This document shows positions 9,301 to 17,045 of a DNA stretch of 64,000 nt, one piece after another (within the stretch, counting starts at the first letter, position 1; every line of letters begins with the position of its first letter). The position numbers and the translations under genes were made by a program. The DNA is from Phycisphaerae bacterium (GTDB taxonomy: Bacteria > Planctomycetota > Phycisphaerae > UBA1845 > UTPLA1), in contig DATEMU010000003.1 of the NCBI GenBank assembly GCA_035275405.1, positions 248,001 to 312,000 of the forward strand. The letters are read 5' to 3'. Under the pieces are notes generated by a model. That model was given only the letters and a program-made list of their open reading frames with translations. It was not told the DNA's origin and searched no databases.

Positions 9301-10364
9301 ACGTGCTTACGTTCTCGGGCCACGACATAGTACTGGTGGTGACCGATGGCTTCGGCCTCTTCCTCCTTGATCCAGTTGGGATCGGCCTTGAACTTCTTGA
9401 AGGCGTCGGTGAATTTGGGGTGTTCGGCGTATTCCTTGGGCGGGGCGTCGCCCCAGGAGTTGAGGCGACGAAGCGTCTCGGCGTTGGCCTGCTGCTGCTT
9501 TTGGATTAACGCGCGGGCGACGACGTCGGCCGTGCGATAGCGGGTGACGTCATCGGCCGCCGGGCCGCTGATGATGAGGGGCGTGCGGGCCTCATCGATG
9601 AGGATCGAGTCGACTTCGTCGATGATGGCGAAGTCGAGCGAGCCCTGCACCTGCTCTTCCAGGGCCGTCTTCATGTTGTCGCGGAGGTAGTCGAAGCCGA
9701 GTTCGTTGTTGGTGCCATAGGTAATGTTGCAGCCGTAGGATTTTGCGCGGACGCCCTCGCGCCCGCCGGGATCGAGCTGCGACTGGATGAAGCCGACGGT
9801 CAGGCCGACGAGTTCGAAGATCGGCCGGGCGAACTCGGCGTCGCGCTGCACGAGGTAGTCGTTGACGGTGACGATGTGGACTTTCAGGCCCTGGAGGCAT
9901 TTCAAAAAGGCGGCGAGGTGGCAGACGATGGTCTTGCCTTCGCCGGTCTTCATTTCGGCGATCTTGCCCTCGAAGAGGACCATGCCGCCGATGAGCTGGC
10001 AGTCGAAATGGCGGTGATTCTGGGCGCGGCGCGAGGCCTCGCGGAGGACGGCGAAGGCTTCGGGGAGCACGCTGTACACTTCCTCGCCGCCGGCGAGGCG
10101 ATCCCGGAGCTGGTCGGCGCGGGCCTTCAGATCAGCCGAGTGTTCCACGCGGATTCTCTGAAGCGCGGCTGGGCGGTCCGTCTCGGCCAGGTCGGGCGGG
10201 AGTTTCGCCACGGATTCGGCAAAGCGGCGGTCGTAATCGCCTCGCAGATCGCCCTCAAAGGCGTTGATTCGCGTGACGTACTTGTGATATTGCTTCAGCA
10301 GCCGCTCGTTGCGGGAGCCGAAGACCTTTTGAAACGCTGTACCGACAAGACCAAGAACGGGCAT
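6381..10364 (-). CDS. secA: Protein translocase ATPase SecA, extended form
   Basis: Motor of the Sec export pathway. MKTGEGKT (138-145) is Walker A, DEVD (249-252) the DEAD-motif variant, and [20 protein letters not shown] (745-764) the second nucleotide-binding domain. A C-terminal SEC-C zinc motif ([14 protein letters not shown], about 1311-1324) contacts SecB or ribosomes in other species. At 1327 residues it is about 400 longer than typical SecA. Extra material lies at about 520-585, in a Cys-rich insertion (about 666-740; C700, C701, C704, C713, C716, C733, C739) between the helicase motifs, and in about 250 residues with four related repeats (about 950-1170) within the C-terminal helical region. 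All catalytic motifs are intact, so I regard it as the working SecA. Confidence 0.96.
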   Translation of the reverse strand: MPVLGLVGTAFQKVFGSRNERLLKQYHKYVTRINAFEGDLRGDYDRRFAESVAKLPPDLAETDRPAALQRIRVEHSADLKARADQLRDRLAGGEEVYSVLPEAFAVLREASRRAQNHRHFDCQLIGGMVLFEGKIAEMKTGEGKTIVCHLAAFLKCLQGLKVHIVTVNDYLVQRDAEFARPIFELVGLTVGFIQSQLDPGGREGVRAKSYGCNITYGTNNELGFDYLRDNMKTALEEQVQGSLDFAIIDEVDSILIDEARTPLIISGPAADDVTRYRTADVVARALIQKQQQANAETLRRLNSWGDAPPKEYAEHPKFTDAFKKFKADPNWIKEEEAEAIGHHQYYVVARERKHVSVTHDGITLAQEQLGVGSLYVGANMEWPHLIENSVRAHATYEKDVDYVVKDGEVIIVDQFTGRLMHGRQWSDGLHQAVEAKEAVKVKEESQTLATITIQNFFKLYSKIAGMTGTAMTEADEFMKIYKLEVVSIPTNRPVNRVDCHDRIYKTVDDKYNAIVEEIHDIHTKGRSSDPFVLEPVLRNLLSVQKNQGKPTDKIEKALAEFKDGEGHGELMPEAYDDAMGDLARGRPVLVGTISIENSEKLSNLLTRKYGIEHEVLNAKQHAREAEIVKKAGERHESTRGKDKEPVGNVTIATNMAGRGTDIKLQQGVVYEKCIGDLGPPAGGHSRASGWHEPGVIGTKCCIHCPDYDPKTNCAHCWKPKIDPRFPELGRKVCPVSTPCGLHIIGTERHESRRIDNQLRGRSGRQGDPGSSRFFLSLGDDLLKMFMGEWTLKMLERMGFEEGMSMEARSLNKGIERAQKKVEEKNFSQRKHLLEYDEVLDHQRQVFYSQRQQILSAARPGKSARLVEMIWKMIDETITAAGKKFLDPMYGAKCVCDWVRGTLEVNLEPKAIDSHDAAATQRSIREDAKQDIESQIKMTVGEYLDPDLDPQQWDIRGLSQWASTRFGSKLTQNQLRDMPSEEVVAHLIESAHQKIDEADLSPVERILEPDFGMMSLIQWARQKFGVDLPADSFKDVPDDQIIARLREGIRKAYREREVRYPVEWILERTVLGDSIDNAYAADNLANWVNLKFNLGWSIDQVRGRTVKELAEELIGLNRDYSQNGRLQAEIDRAQSENDDLGEWARKRFGPAFDQTTYDAAPDRKQALLTFGRDLLRRELTTLERYVMLQIYDQAWKDHMHSIDQLKESIGLRGFAEQDPKIAYKREGFQMFQEMMDAIHDKVTSIIFKARLADESVLQSRYQIGAARHADATNQGFSGNVEQDRAAAMQAQGEQKVEQIRREEPKVGRNAPCPCGSGKKYKQCHGKGK

Positions 10365-10422
10365 TGCATCACCGAAAAAGTCAAAACGTTAGTAAATCAA
10401 AAGTCAGAACGCCGAACAAGAA

Positions 10423-10460
10423 CTATCCACAGATGGACGCAGATAAACGCAGATAAGATT
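10423..10460. repeat. Decamer tandem repeat next to a DnaA-box-like 9-mer
   Basis: AGATGGACGC, AGATAAACGC and AGATAAGATT follow each other at 10431-10460, one unit per helical turn. They are preceded by CTATCCACA (10423-10431), one base from the DnaA consensus TTATCCACA. Similar CCACAGATNNACRCAGAT strings are, from memory, widespread intergenic repeats in environmental genomes. An origin role is unlikely with a single box. Confidence 0.65.
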
Positions 10461-10490
10461 GCGTTATCAGGGAGAGCAAGAGGAATCGCG

Positions 10491-10865
10491 CTATGGGCCG
10501 TAGAGGCCGCCGGTGTGATAGGAAATCGACTGGCGAGATTGCGGCGCGGGCGACCGCTTCGCAGGGACGTGAGAGATTTGCGACTCGATCGGAACAAGTT
10601 GGCGCAGCAAGTCGGCGCCGTGACGACCCAGCCAGAGCACGAGTGCCAAGACCGCAGCGCTACCGGCCAGGGCCGTGGGGATGCCAATTGCGGCTGAGCT
10701 CGCAGTGGCGACAGAGTGGACGACGGATGCCGGGGACTTGTGCGAACGGGCCGGACCGCTGGAACTGATCAGGTCGACGCCCAGGAGGGCGATGGCCCCG
10801 ACGAGGATACCCGCGACGGCAATAGGCCGGGCGGAGCGATCGGCGGTGATGTTGTCGCGGGTCAT
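10491..10865 (-). CDS. Small membrane protein, unknown function
   Basis: A 124-residue product with two predicted membrane helices (AVAGILVGAIALLGVDLI and a second near ALAGSAAVLALVLWLG) and a Pro/Ser/Arg-rich tail. No family recognised. ATG 10865 is used; a TTG at 10904 would add 13 residues, and neither has a good ribosome site. It is divergent from the SDR gene and shares an 83-bp upstream region with it. The reality of this gene is only moderately supported. Confidence 0.45.
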   Translation of the reverse strand: MTRDNITADRSARPIAVAGILVGAIALLGVDLISSSGPARSHKSPASVVHSVATASSAAIGIPTALAGSAAVLALVLWLGRHGADLLRQLVPIESQISHVPAKRSPAPQSRQSISYHTGGLYGP

Positions 10866-10948
10866 CTTGATCAGTAGTCTAGCCGTGGCCGTCGGAGGCG
10901 GCAATAGAAGTTCCTGAGGCAGATCGCGGGTGCGAGACAGGTGCGGAT

Positions 10949-11731
10949 TTGTTTGGCGGAAAGCGAGTTCTGATTACCGGGGCGTCGAGCGGAATCGGAG
11001 CGGCGTTGGCGCGGCGGTTTGCGGCGGATGGGGCGGCGTTGTGGCTCGTCGCCCGGCGTGCCGATCGATTGGGGACGTTGGCCAGCGAGCTTCGCGCGGC
11101 GCGGCCGGGCGTCAATGTGCAGTCGCACCCGGCGGATTTGTGCGACGAGAGGGCATGCGATCGGCTGATTGAGGCGGTCGGCGAAGTAGATGTCCTCGTG
11201 AACAATGCCGGCGTCGGGGAGTATGGCGAGTTCGCGTCGCAGAATATGGCCACCCTGGAATCGATGATGCGGCTGAACATGCACGGGCTGGTGCGCCTGA
11301 CGCACAGCGTCTTGCCGGGGATGTTGGAGCGGCGAAGTGGTTGGATTCTGAACATCGCCAGCCTCGCGGGATTCCAACCGACGCCGTACATGGCGGTCTA
11401 CGGGGCGACGAAGTCGTTCGTGCTCGATTTTTCGATGGCCCTGTGGCAGGAGGTGCGCAAGCGCGGCGTGCACGTCGCCTGCGTCTGCCCCGGGCCAGTG
11501 GCGACGGAATTTTTCGATCGCGGGGGGTATGGGGAACGGCGGGCGGATTTTACGAAGAAAGCGGCCGACCCGGCCTGGATCGCGGAAGCGGCTTATCAGG
11601 CGCTGGTCCGCCGAAAGCCGGTCGTCATCCCCGGCGCGAGTAATAAGCTGGCGGCGTTTCTGCAGCGATTTGCGCCGATTAGACTTGTAACGAAGATCAG
11701 CGCTAAGCTGTTAGGTCCGAAGGAAAACTAG
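10949..11731 (+). CDS. Short-chain dehydrogenase/reductase (SDR) family oxidoreductase
   Basis: Classical NAD(P)-dependent SDR of 260 residues. TGASSGIG (10-17) binds the cofactor, NNAG is at 85-88, and the catalytic triad is S138, Y151 and K155 in the YGATK context. The basic residues at 36-40 (ARRADR) after the second strand suggest NADP(H). It starts at TTG 10949 with AGGTG 5 bases upstream; no ATG fits. The sequence resembles the DltE/YqjQ-like group, which gives no substrate. It appears monocistronic. Confidence 0.88.
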   Translation: MFGGKRVLITGASSGIGAALARRFAADGAALWLVARRADRLGTLASELRAARPGVNVQSHPADLCDERACDRLIEAVGEVDVLVNNAGVGEYGEFASQNMATLESMMRLNMHGLVRLTHSVLPGMLERRSGWILNIASLAGFQPTPYMAVYGATKSFVLDFSMALWQEVRKRGVHVACVCPGPVATEFFDRGGYGERRADFTKKAADPAWIAEAAYQALVRRKPVVIPGASNKLAAFLQRFAPIRLVTKISAKLLGPKEN

Positions 11732-11740
11732 CTTTGGCCA

Positions 11741-12625
11741 TCATATTCCGAGAAATTCAAACAGAATGATCCCGAGAGTAACAACGCAACCGGGGACGAC
11801 AAGCGGGAAGAGGATATAAATGATAAATACCGCGAGTGTTGCGACAGACCGGCCGCTCGAGGGAGCACTCCGGTGTCGAATGACGGCGTTAAGCGTAAAC
11901 GCATTGAGAAGCCCACACGCGAGCCCCGTCATCAACGCACCGAGAGTAAGCCCCAGGCCGAACAGCTCGCGGGATCCCCACTCAAAAAGTACTGATACAG
12001 GCAGCCCCAAGGGAAAGATAAGGTAATGGGCTGACGCGTAATAACTGATAGACAGCCACGGTCTTAGATGACGCTTGCCGTCGAAGTGTGGGCAAAAGAT
12101 ACCCAGCGCGAATGCCACCGCCAGTGTTGTGGTTAAGACGGTGGCGAAAATGGCTCCGATCATCAACAGCCCAAACAGAACTGCTTCTTCAAGTCCAATC
12201 TCCATCTCGAACAGCCGGTAGAGAGGTAAACTTGCAAAAAAAACCAAAATGGAGAGGGCGCAAGCGCCGAAAGTGGCGAGCAGAAAAAACGAATATGCTC
12301 TGGAATCTTGTGGTTGCACGCTGAAAGCAAACGCGAAGCGCTTCGCGTCGAATAGGCAGATGGGCAGCGTCTTCTTGAGGCGCGGCCAGAATGCTGTTTC
12401 GGCGGGGTCATCCCACGGGATCAACGTAATGCGGTTTGCCTGCTGATTGGCGCGAAGCGCCTCACGATCAAAGAGCGACCCGCATTCCGGGCAGCGACCG
12501 GTCAGGATGCCGGTGAGGTTGTAGTTGCAGATTGGACAGTAGATTTCTTCGTCGGAGGAAGTTGCGACAACTGGAGCGGCATTCGGAGGGGCGTGAGTCG
12601 CATCCTCATTGACGGTCCCGCTCAT
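11741..12625 (-). CDS. Zinc-ribbon membrane protein
   Basis: 294 residues. A four-cysteine ribbon near the N-terminus (C30, C33, C45, C48; CPIC...CPECG) precedes a membrane domain of about five helices. The pattern YCPxCxYNLTGxxxGRCPECG is a frequent opening in planctomycete membrane proteins, function unknown. A GAGGG site lies 8 bases before ATG 12625. The gene is noticeably AT-richer than its neighbours. It converges on the SDR gene with a 9-bp gap. Confidence 0.75.
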   Translation of the reverse strand: MSGTVNEDATHAPPNAAPVVATSSDEEIYCPICNYNLTGILTGRCPECGSLFDREALRANQQANRITLIPWDDPAETAFWPRLKKTLPICLFDAKRFAFAFSVQPQDSRAYSFFLLATFGACALSILVFFASLPLYRLFEMEIGLEEAVLFGLLMIGAIFATVLTTTLAVAFALGIFCPHFDGKRHLRPWLSISYYASAHYLIFPLGLPVSVLFEWGSRELFGLGLTLGALMTGLACGLLNAFTLNAVIRHRSAPSSGRSVATLAVFIIYILFPLVVPGCVVTLGIILFEFLGI

Positions 12626-12675
12626 GGTCGGCCCTCATGGACGACGAATCGGGCAATACGCCATCCCAGCCAATA

Positions 12676-12936
12676 CTAGGACACGAGGGCGCTAACGTCC
12701 ACGCCGAGGGATTTGGCGATCCTTTTCAGAGTGCGGATCGTCGTGCGGTCGGGGTTGCGCTCGATGCGGGAAATCTGGGATTGAGGGAGTTTGAGGCGGG
12801 CGGCGAGTTCGGCTTGTGTCAGACCGGCGGCTTTTCGTGCCTTGGCGATCAGATCGGCGAGGCGGGACAGAATTTGGCCCAATCTTCCAGACTTGGATAA
12901 GTCCTCAAAAAGGGCGATCGGAATGAGTAGGTTCAT
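12676..12936 (-). CDS. Xre-family helix-turn-helix regulator (86 aa)
   Basis: Single Cro/C1-type HTH: residues 27-85 include KARKAAGLTQAELAARL and LPQSQISRIERN, with a recognition helix typical of the family, then TLKRIAKSLGVDV. ATG 12936 has AGAGGG at a good distance. It lies 20 bp downstream of ffh on the same strand and is probably co-transcribed. The form resembles HigA-type antitoxins, but no HigB-like toxin is next to it, so it may be a stand-alone repressor. Confidence 0.85.
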   Translation of the reverse strand: MNLLIPIALFEDLSKSGRLGQILSRLADLIAKARKAAGLTQAELAARLKLPQSQISRIERNPDRTTIRTLKRIAKSLGVDVSALVS

Positions 12937-12956
12937 CCTGTTACCCTCTGTTTCGT

Positions 12957-14399
12957 TTAACGGCTTCGCCGCTTGCGATCCTTCCGGCGATCCTTCTTGC
13001 TCGGCTGGAACTTGGGCTTGCTGGAAGCTTTGAAGCTCGGCATCTTCCCCCCCGCCATCGACATCTGGGCCATCTGCGAGCCGAACTTCATGCGGTCGCC
13101 GAGGGACAGGCCCGCCATGTGCTTCATCATGTCGCGGGCTTGGAGAAACTGCTTGCACAGGCCGCTGACGTCCTCCGTGTCGGTGCCGCTGCCGCGGGCG
13201 ATGCGGCGGCGGCGGGAGCCGTCGAGAAGTTTGGGGTTGGCCCGCTCTTTTTCTGTCATGGAGTTGACGATCGCCTTCATCCGCTGGACCTCGCCCTCGT
13301 CGATCTGCATGTCCGTTTCGCGCATCATGCTGCCGACGCCGGGGATCATCTTGAGCATGTCCTTGAGCGAGCGGCCGCCCATCACTTTTTCCATCTGACC
13401 GATGAAGTCGCTGAGCGTCAGGTCGCCCTTCTTCATCTTGGCTTCGAGTTTGGCGGCCTCTTCGACGTCGACCTGCTGCTGGGCGTGTTCCACGAGCGAG
13501 ACGATGTCGCCCATACCGAGGATGCGGCCGGCCATGCGGTCGGGGTGGAACTCTTCCAGCCGGTCGAGTTTTTCGCCGACGCCGATGAACTTGACCGGCT
13601 TGGTGGTGACGCTCTTGACGGAGAGGATCGCGCCGCCGCGGGTGTCGGAATCGAACTTGGTGAAAATCACGCCATCGAGTTCCAGTCGCTCGTTGAAGTG
13701 CTTGGCGGTGTTGACGGCGTCCTGGCCGGTCATGGCGTCGAGGACGAGATAAATCTGGTGCGGGCCGACGGTGCCGGCAATGTTGGCGACCTCGGTCATC
13801 AGTTCTTCGTCGATGGCGAGGCGGCCGGCGGTATCGAGGATGACGACGTCGCGGAGCTGGCGCCTGGCGAGTTCGACGCCGTTGCGGCAGACCTTTACGG
13901 GGTTCTGGTGCTCGCGCTCGGCATGGACGGGGACGCCGAGTTGGCCGCCGAGTACTTCGAGCTGGTCGATGGCCGCGGGGCGCTTGAGGTCCGCCGCAAC
14001 GAGCAGCGGTTTCTTGCCACGATCCATGCAATACTTGGCGAGTTTCGCACAGGTCGTCGTTTTGCCCGAGCCCTGCAGACCGGCCATGAGGATGATCGTC
14101 GGGGGGTTGGCGACCCAGGGGATGCGCGAATCGACGGGGCCCATGAGGCCGATCAGCTCGTCGTGGACGATTTTGACCATGACCTGGTCGGGGTGCAGCG
14201 TCTTGATGACCTCGGCGCCGAGGGCTTTTTGCGTGACTTCATCGGTGAATTTCTTGACGACATCGATGTGCACGTCGGCTTCGAGGAGGGCGGTGCGAAC
14301 TTCGCGCATGACCTCGCGGACGTTGTCTTCGGAGATTTTTCCCCGGCCGCGAAGGCGTCGGAAAACGTCATTGAATCGATCGGTCAGGGCGTCAAACAT
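12957..14399 (-). CDS. ffh: Signal recognition particle protein Ffh
   Basis: SRP54-type GTPase delivering nascent membrane proteins to FtsY/SecYEG. N domain (1-90), G domain with GLQGSGKT (107-114), DTAGR (189-193) and TKFD, then the Met-rich M domain (about 310-450) that binds 4.5S RNA and signal peptides, and a Lys/Arg-rich tail. 480 residues, slightly longer than usual. Together with SecA this window holds both main cytoplasmic targeting ATPases. No SRP RNA was recognised in the adjacent intergenic region. Confidence 0.97.
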   Translation of the reverse strand: MFDALTDRFNDVFRRLRGRGKISEDNVREVMREVRTALLEADVHIDVVKKFTDEVTQKALGAEVIKTLHPDQVMVKIVHDELIGLMGPVDSRIPWVANPPTIILMAGLQGSGKTTTCAKLAKYCMDRGKKPLLVAADLKRPAAIDQLEVLGGQLGVPVHAEREHQNPVKVCRNGVELARRQLRDVVILDTAGRLAIDEELMTEVANIAGTVGPHQIYLVLDAMTGQDAVNTAKHFNERLELDGVIFTKFDSDTRGGAILSVKSVTTKPVKFIGVGEKLDRLEEFHPDRMAGRILGMGDIVSLVEHAQQQVDVEEAAKLEAKMKKGDLTLSDFIGQMEKVMGGRSLKDMLKMIPGVGSMMRETDMQIDEGEVQRMKAIVNSMTEKERANPKLLDGSRRRRIARGSGTDTEDVSGLCKQFLQARDMMKHMAGLSLGDRMKFGSQMAQMSMAGGKMPSFKASSKPKFQPSKKDRRKDRKRRSR

Positions 14400-14734
14400 C
14401 GAAAACTTTCAATTGGTTGGAGGCTCATGGGGCAATCCAACAAGATAGCATGAACGGCGGCGAGGGGCCAAATCGGCTGTGAAATGGCGTCTCATCGCAG
14501 CAATGTGACTACGGTACCGACCATGTCTGATCTTAACTTATTTTCTAGCAGATAGTTATAGTTACGCCTTACGGGAATGTTTCTCGATGTTTGCGAGTTT
14601 ATTAGGAAAGCAGATAAGTTTCGCGTAACCCTTGCCGATGGCCTACTTTGGGCGCGATCAAGGGGGATTTTCTAACAAATTCGCAAGCGTATAAGTTGTT
14701 GCAGATACGATAGTTAAAACATTTTTTGTATCCG
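14400..14734. other. AT-rich intergenic region upstream of ffh
   Basis: About 335 bases with no open frame worth calling and clearly lower GC than the flanks. It must hold the ffh promoter (minus strand), but I see no confident -35/-10 pair for it. The stretch ends at the plus-strand promoter at 14735. Confidence 0.5.
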
Positions 14735-14763
14735 TTGACAGCCCCGTGTCCGCTTGCTAGATT
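14735..14763 (+). promoter_or_regulatory. Sigma-70-type promoter of a small RNA or pyrK leader
   Basis: TTGACA (14735-14740), 17-bp spacer, TAGATT (14758-14763). The -35 is perfect and the spacing ideal, preceded by a T-rich stretch. Transcription is expected to begin near 14770. Confidence 0.8.
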
Positions 14764-14769
14764 TCCGGC

Positions 14770-14886
14770 ACTGAATCTGAAAAAACGCGGCCGATGGATG
14801 GACTTGCATCGCCGCTACAAATTACGGCTGTCTTAGCCGTGGCGCTCCTCCGGATCGAAGTAAACTTTGATCCGGAGGTTTTTTTT
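14770..14886 (+). ncRNA. Candidate structured small RNA or transcribed leader, about 117 nt
   Basis: Between promoter and terminator there is no plausible open frame but two clear stem-loops. The first is GCGG-c-CGATG pairing with CATCG-CCGC (14787-14815, one bulged C, 10-nt loop). The second is ACGGCT-gtctt-AGCCGT (14824-14840). Then comes the terminator stem. No match to SRP RNA, 6S, tmRNA, T-box or a common riboswitch was recognised. It is either an independent small RNA or an attenuated leader of the pyrK-like gene 58 bases downstream. No sequence able to form an antiterminator was seen, which favours the former. Confidence 0.6.
14847..14886 (+). terminator. Strong intrinsic terminator
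   Basis: CCTCCGGATC (14847-14856) pairs perfectly over 10 bp with GATCCGGAGG (14869-14878), loop of 12 nt, followed directly by eight T residues. Confidence 0.9.
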
Positions 14887-14943
14887 GGCGCAATTTTTGG
14901 CGGGCCCTTGTGATTTTTCGCCGAGCCAGTGACCCTTAGTTCC

Positions 14944-15831
14944 ATGAGCCAGACCGTACAGCGCTGTGGGGTATTTCTTTCGCGCGTCGTGCGGCGTCAG
15001 TCGCTTTGCGAAGAGCACTTCGAGTTAACGCTGGCGTTGGAGGAGTTTCCGCCGGCGGTTCCCGGACAGTTTGTCCAGGTTCTTTGCCGACGGCCGGACG
15101 ATGCCGAAGGGGGCGCGGCGATGCTGCGGAGACCGTTCAGCATTGGGGGTCTGGAGCGCGGCGCGCGCGGCGTCGAAATGAAAATTCTCGGGCGCGTGGT
15201 GGGCTCGGGAACGGCGTGGTTGGATGCGCGCAGCCCGGGAGATTTCATTAGCGTCCTGGGGCCGCTGGGGCGAGGCTTCACGGCGCCGCCGCGCGGCGCA
15301 ACAGCGCTATTGATCGCAGGCGGCATCGGCCTGCCGCCGATTCGCTGGATGGCGGAAACGCTTGCAAATACGGGCGTTTTGTGCAGCGCCATCGTCGGCG
15401 CTCAACGCCGGTCGTTGTTGCCCGTCACGTTGGTCGACGACCCGTCCGCGACCGGTTCCGCGACAAATTGTGTGGAGGAATTCGCGCGTGCCGGCATCCC
15501 CGCGGCCGTCACGACCGACGACGGATCCTGCGGAATGCGCGGGCGTGTTACCGACGCGATGGCGGCGTTTTTTGGCACGCCGATGGCGCGCGAAACCCTG
15601 CGCGTTTACGCGTGCGGACCGGAAGCGATGCTCCGCGCGGTCGCGTCGTTGTGCGCGCAGCAGGCGGTGGAGTGTGAGCTGGCGATGGAGCGCGTTATGG
15701 GATGTGGAATGGGTACCTGTCAATCGTGCGTCGTGCCGGTTACTGATTCCGCGCGGGCGGAAGGATGGCGGTACGCGCTGTGTTGCACGGAGGGCCCGGT
15801 GTTCGACGCGCGGCGTATCCGGTGGGAATAA
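14944..15831 (+). CDS. pyrK: Dihydroorotate dehydrogenase electron-transfer subunit-like flavoprotein (PyrK type)
   Basis: Iron-sulfur flavoprotein of the ferredoxin-reductase superfamily. RRPFSIGG is the FAD-binding Arg/Ser motif, LLIAGGIGLPP the NAD(P)-binding glycine loop, and CGMGTCQSC plus a later CC near the C-terminus give the 2Fe-2S ligands of PyrK. In type 1B dihydroorotate dehydrogenase this subunit passes electrons from orotate synthesis to NAD. No pyrD catalytic subunit is adjacent. ATG 14944 is used; GTG 14929 is an alternative and neither has a clear ribosome site. It follows the terminator at 14886 by only 58 bp, so expression may depend on readthrough or on a weak local promoter. 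Confidence 0.85.
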   Translation: MSQTVQRCGVFLSRVVRRQSLCEEHFELTLALEEFPPAVPGQFVQVLCRRPDDAEGGAAMLRRPFSIGGLERGARGVEMKILGRVVGSGTAWLDARSPGDFISVLGPLGRGFTAPPRGATALLIAGGIGLPPIRWMAETLANTGVLCSAIVGAQRRSLLPVTLVDDPSATGSATNCVEEFARAGIPAAVTTDDGSCGMRGRVTDAMAAFFGTPMARETLRVYACGPEAMLRAVASLCAQQAVECELAMERVMGCGMGTCQSCVVPVTDSARAEGWRYALCCTEGPVFDARRIRWE

Positions 15832-15883
15832 GGGCCGATTCATGTCCGAGACCGCCCTCAGAATGCCGGTAAAAAAAATATTT

Positions 15884-16558
15884 TCAGGGTAAATTTGCGA
15901 TTTCGAGGGGGTCGGAGACGAAAAAATCTGGCTGCGCGGCCTCCAAAACGTCCCGATTTTGAAATCCCCAGGCTACGGCGACCGATTTTGTGCCCGCGTG
16001 ACGTGCGGTTTGGATGTCAACGACACTATCTCCGACCATGTAGACTTCTTCGGGCGCGACGTGCATCAACGCGGCGATTTCGATCGCGGCGCGCGGGTCC
16101 GGTTTTCGATCCTTTTCGTGGTGCGAACCCCGTACGGCGGTGAAGTACGGCGCCAATCCCAAGCGCGCGACGATCTCGACGGCGAGCGCGTGCGGTTTGT
16201 TGGAAAGCACCGCCAGCGGCGCGCCCCGCGATTGCAATAAGTTCAGCAATTGCAATATGTTGGAATATGTCCCGGTGTGAACGACCGGCCGCTGTGCGTA
16301 GTGGTGCGCGGCGCGTTCTATGAGGCGGGAAAGCACCGTGTCGCCGACGTCCGGCGCGGATCGTCGGCACAGCGTGGAGAGTCCGTCACCGACCCAGTTG
16401 CGCACTTGATTCGCATCGACGGGGAACAATCCCAAATCGGAGCGCGCGGCGTTCAGCGCGACGGAAATGTCCTCCAACGAGTCGATGAGCGTGCCGTCGA
16501 GGTCAAAGATATACGCGCGACGGCGGTCGCGGGGTGTTGCGGAAGGGGTTTGAGTCAT
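15884..16558 (-). CDS. gph: HAD-superfamily phosphatase, phosphoglycolate phosphatase-like
   Basis: 224 residues with all four HAD motifs: DLDGTLIDS (motif I, nucleophile Asp), VLSNKPHA (motif II), Lys in RKPDPRAA (motif III) and VGDSVVDIQTA (motif IV). The helical cap between motifs I and II fits the Gph/PGPase group, which hydrolyses 2-phosphoglycolate from DNA repair or oxygenase activity. Other small phosphates are possible. ATG 16558 is preferred to an upstream in-frame start because homology begins about 15 residues after it. Confidence 0.82.
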   Translation of the reverse strand: MTQTPSATPRDRRRAYIFDLDGTLIDSLEDISVALNAARSDLGLFPVDANQVRNWVGDGLSTLCRRSAPDVGDTVLSRLIERAAHHYAQRPVVHTGTYSNILQLLNLLQSRGAPLAVLSNKPHALAVEIVARLGLAPYFTAVRGSHHEKDRKPDPRAAIEIAALMHVAPEEVYMVGDSVVDIQTARHAGTKSVAVAWGFQNRDVLEAAQPDFFVSDPLEIANLP

Positions 16559-16610
16559 GTTTTGAGGTCCCACGCGCCGAAAAAATATTGAGCGTAAGCA
16601 AAAGTTTCTG

Positions 16611-16638
16611 TTGACAAAGCTTGACGCGACTCTAGACT
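16611..16638 (+). promoter_or_regulatory. Sigma-70-type promoter for the basic microprotein
   Basis: TTGACA (16611-16616), 16-bp spacer, TAGACT (16633-16638). It lies just upstream of a near-perfect Shine-Dalgarno sequence (AAGGAGGTGA, 16651-16660). Predicted start near 16645. Confidence 0.75.
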
Positions 16639-16665
16639 TTTTCAATTAGAAAGGAGGTGACGCCC

Positions 16666-16731
16666 ATGGCTAAGCGAAGAAAGAAAGGCGCCACCAAGAA
16701 AAAGGCAGGCAAGCGACGGAAGAAGAGGTAA
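16666..16731 (+). CDS. Highly basic 21-residue microprotein
   Basis: The frame encodes 21 residues, 14 of them Lys or Arg (opening MAKRRKKGATKKK). The ribosome site AAGGAGGTGA ends 5 bases before the ATG and is the best in the window; a promoter lies directly upstream and a terminator downstream, so this is a complete unit of about 235 nt. The 3' part of the transcript can fold (for example CTTCGC-GAGT-GCGAAG). The peptide resembles basic tails of ribosomal or nucleoid proteins but I recognise no family. Ribosome- or nucleic-acid binding is an inference from charge alone. Confidence 0.7.
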   Translation: MAKRRKKGATKKKAGKRRKKR

Positions 16732-16835
16732 CTCAGCCGTCCAAACGTTGGGTGACGGCCGCGAGCTTTGAAAGCAATCGCTCGAGCGTGCGGCTGTGAC
16801 CCGGGGTCTTCGCGAGTGCGAAGGCCACACAAAAA

Positions 16836-16878
16836 ATGGAAGGTGCTCATGCCACGGCAGCACCTTCCATATTTTTTT
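16836..16878 (+). terminator. Intrinsic terminator after the microprotein
   Basis: ATGGAAGGTGCT (16836-16847) pairs perfectly over 12 bp with AGCACCTTCCAT (16859-16870), followed by ATTTTTTT. Six A residues on the 5' side mean it could also work on the other strand. Confidence 0.9.
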
Positions 16879-17045
16879 GCGCTTTCTCCAGTTTCGATTC
16901 GCTGCATACCTATTTTTCCCCTATCGAGAGTTCCGGGAGCCGCCCCTAAGACGCTGGCATTGATTGTCCCGGTGCTTTATACTCTGGTTTCCTATTCAAG
17001 CGGCGTTAAGGGCCGGACGTCGCGGGCAGGAGGCCGGTCGCGGCA

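Noticed and set aside
10423..10460. Replication origin
   Set aside because: Only one imperfect DnaA-like box; no dnaA, dnaN or AT-rich unwinding element nearby.
12957..14031. Long minus-strand frame in another phase of ffh, continuing into the HTH gene
   Set aside because: Only its last 86 codons (from ATG 12936) are a real protein; the rest is Arg/Pro-rich shadow of ffh.
13119..14453. 444-codon open frame opposite ffh
   Set aside because: Antisense of Ffh; biased His/Asp/Ala composition typical of the complementary frame.
14400..14886. SRP (4.5S) RNA next to ffh
   Set aside because: The conserved tetraloop and asymmetric loop of SRP RNA are not found in the structured segment or upstream.
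17000..17045. Promoter with TATACT before parA
   Set aside because: A good -10 (about 16975-16980) but no acceptable -35 at 16-18 bp spacing.
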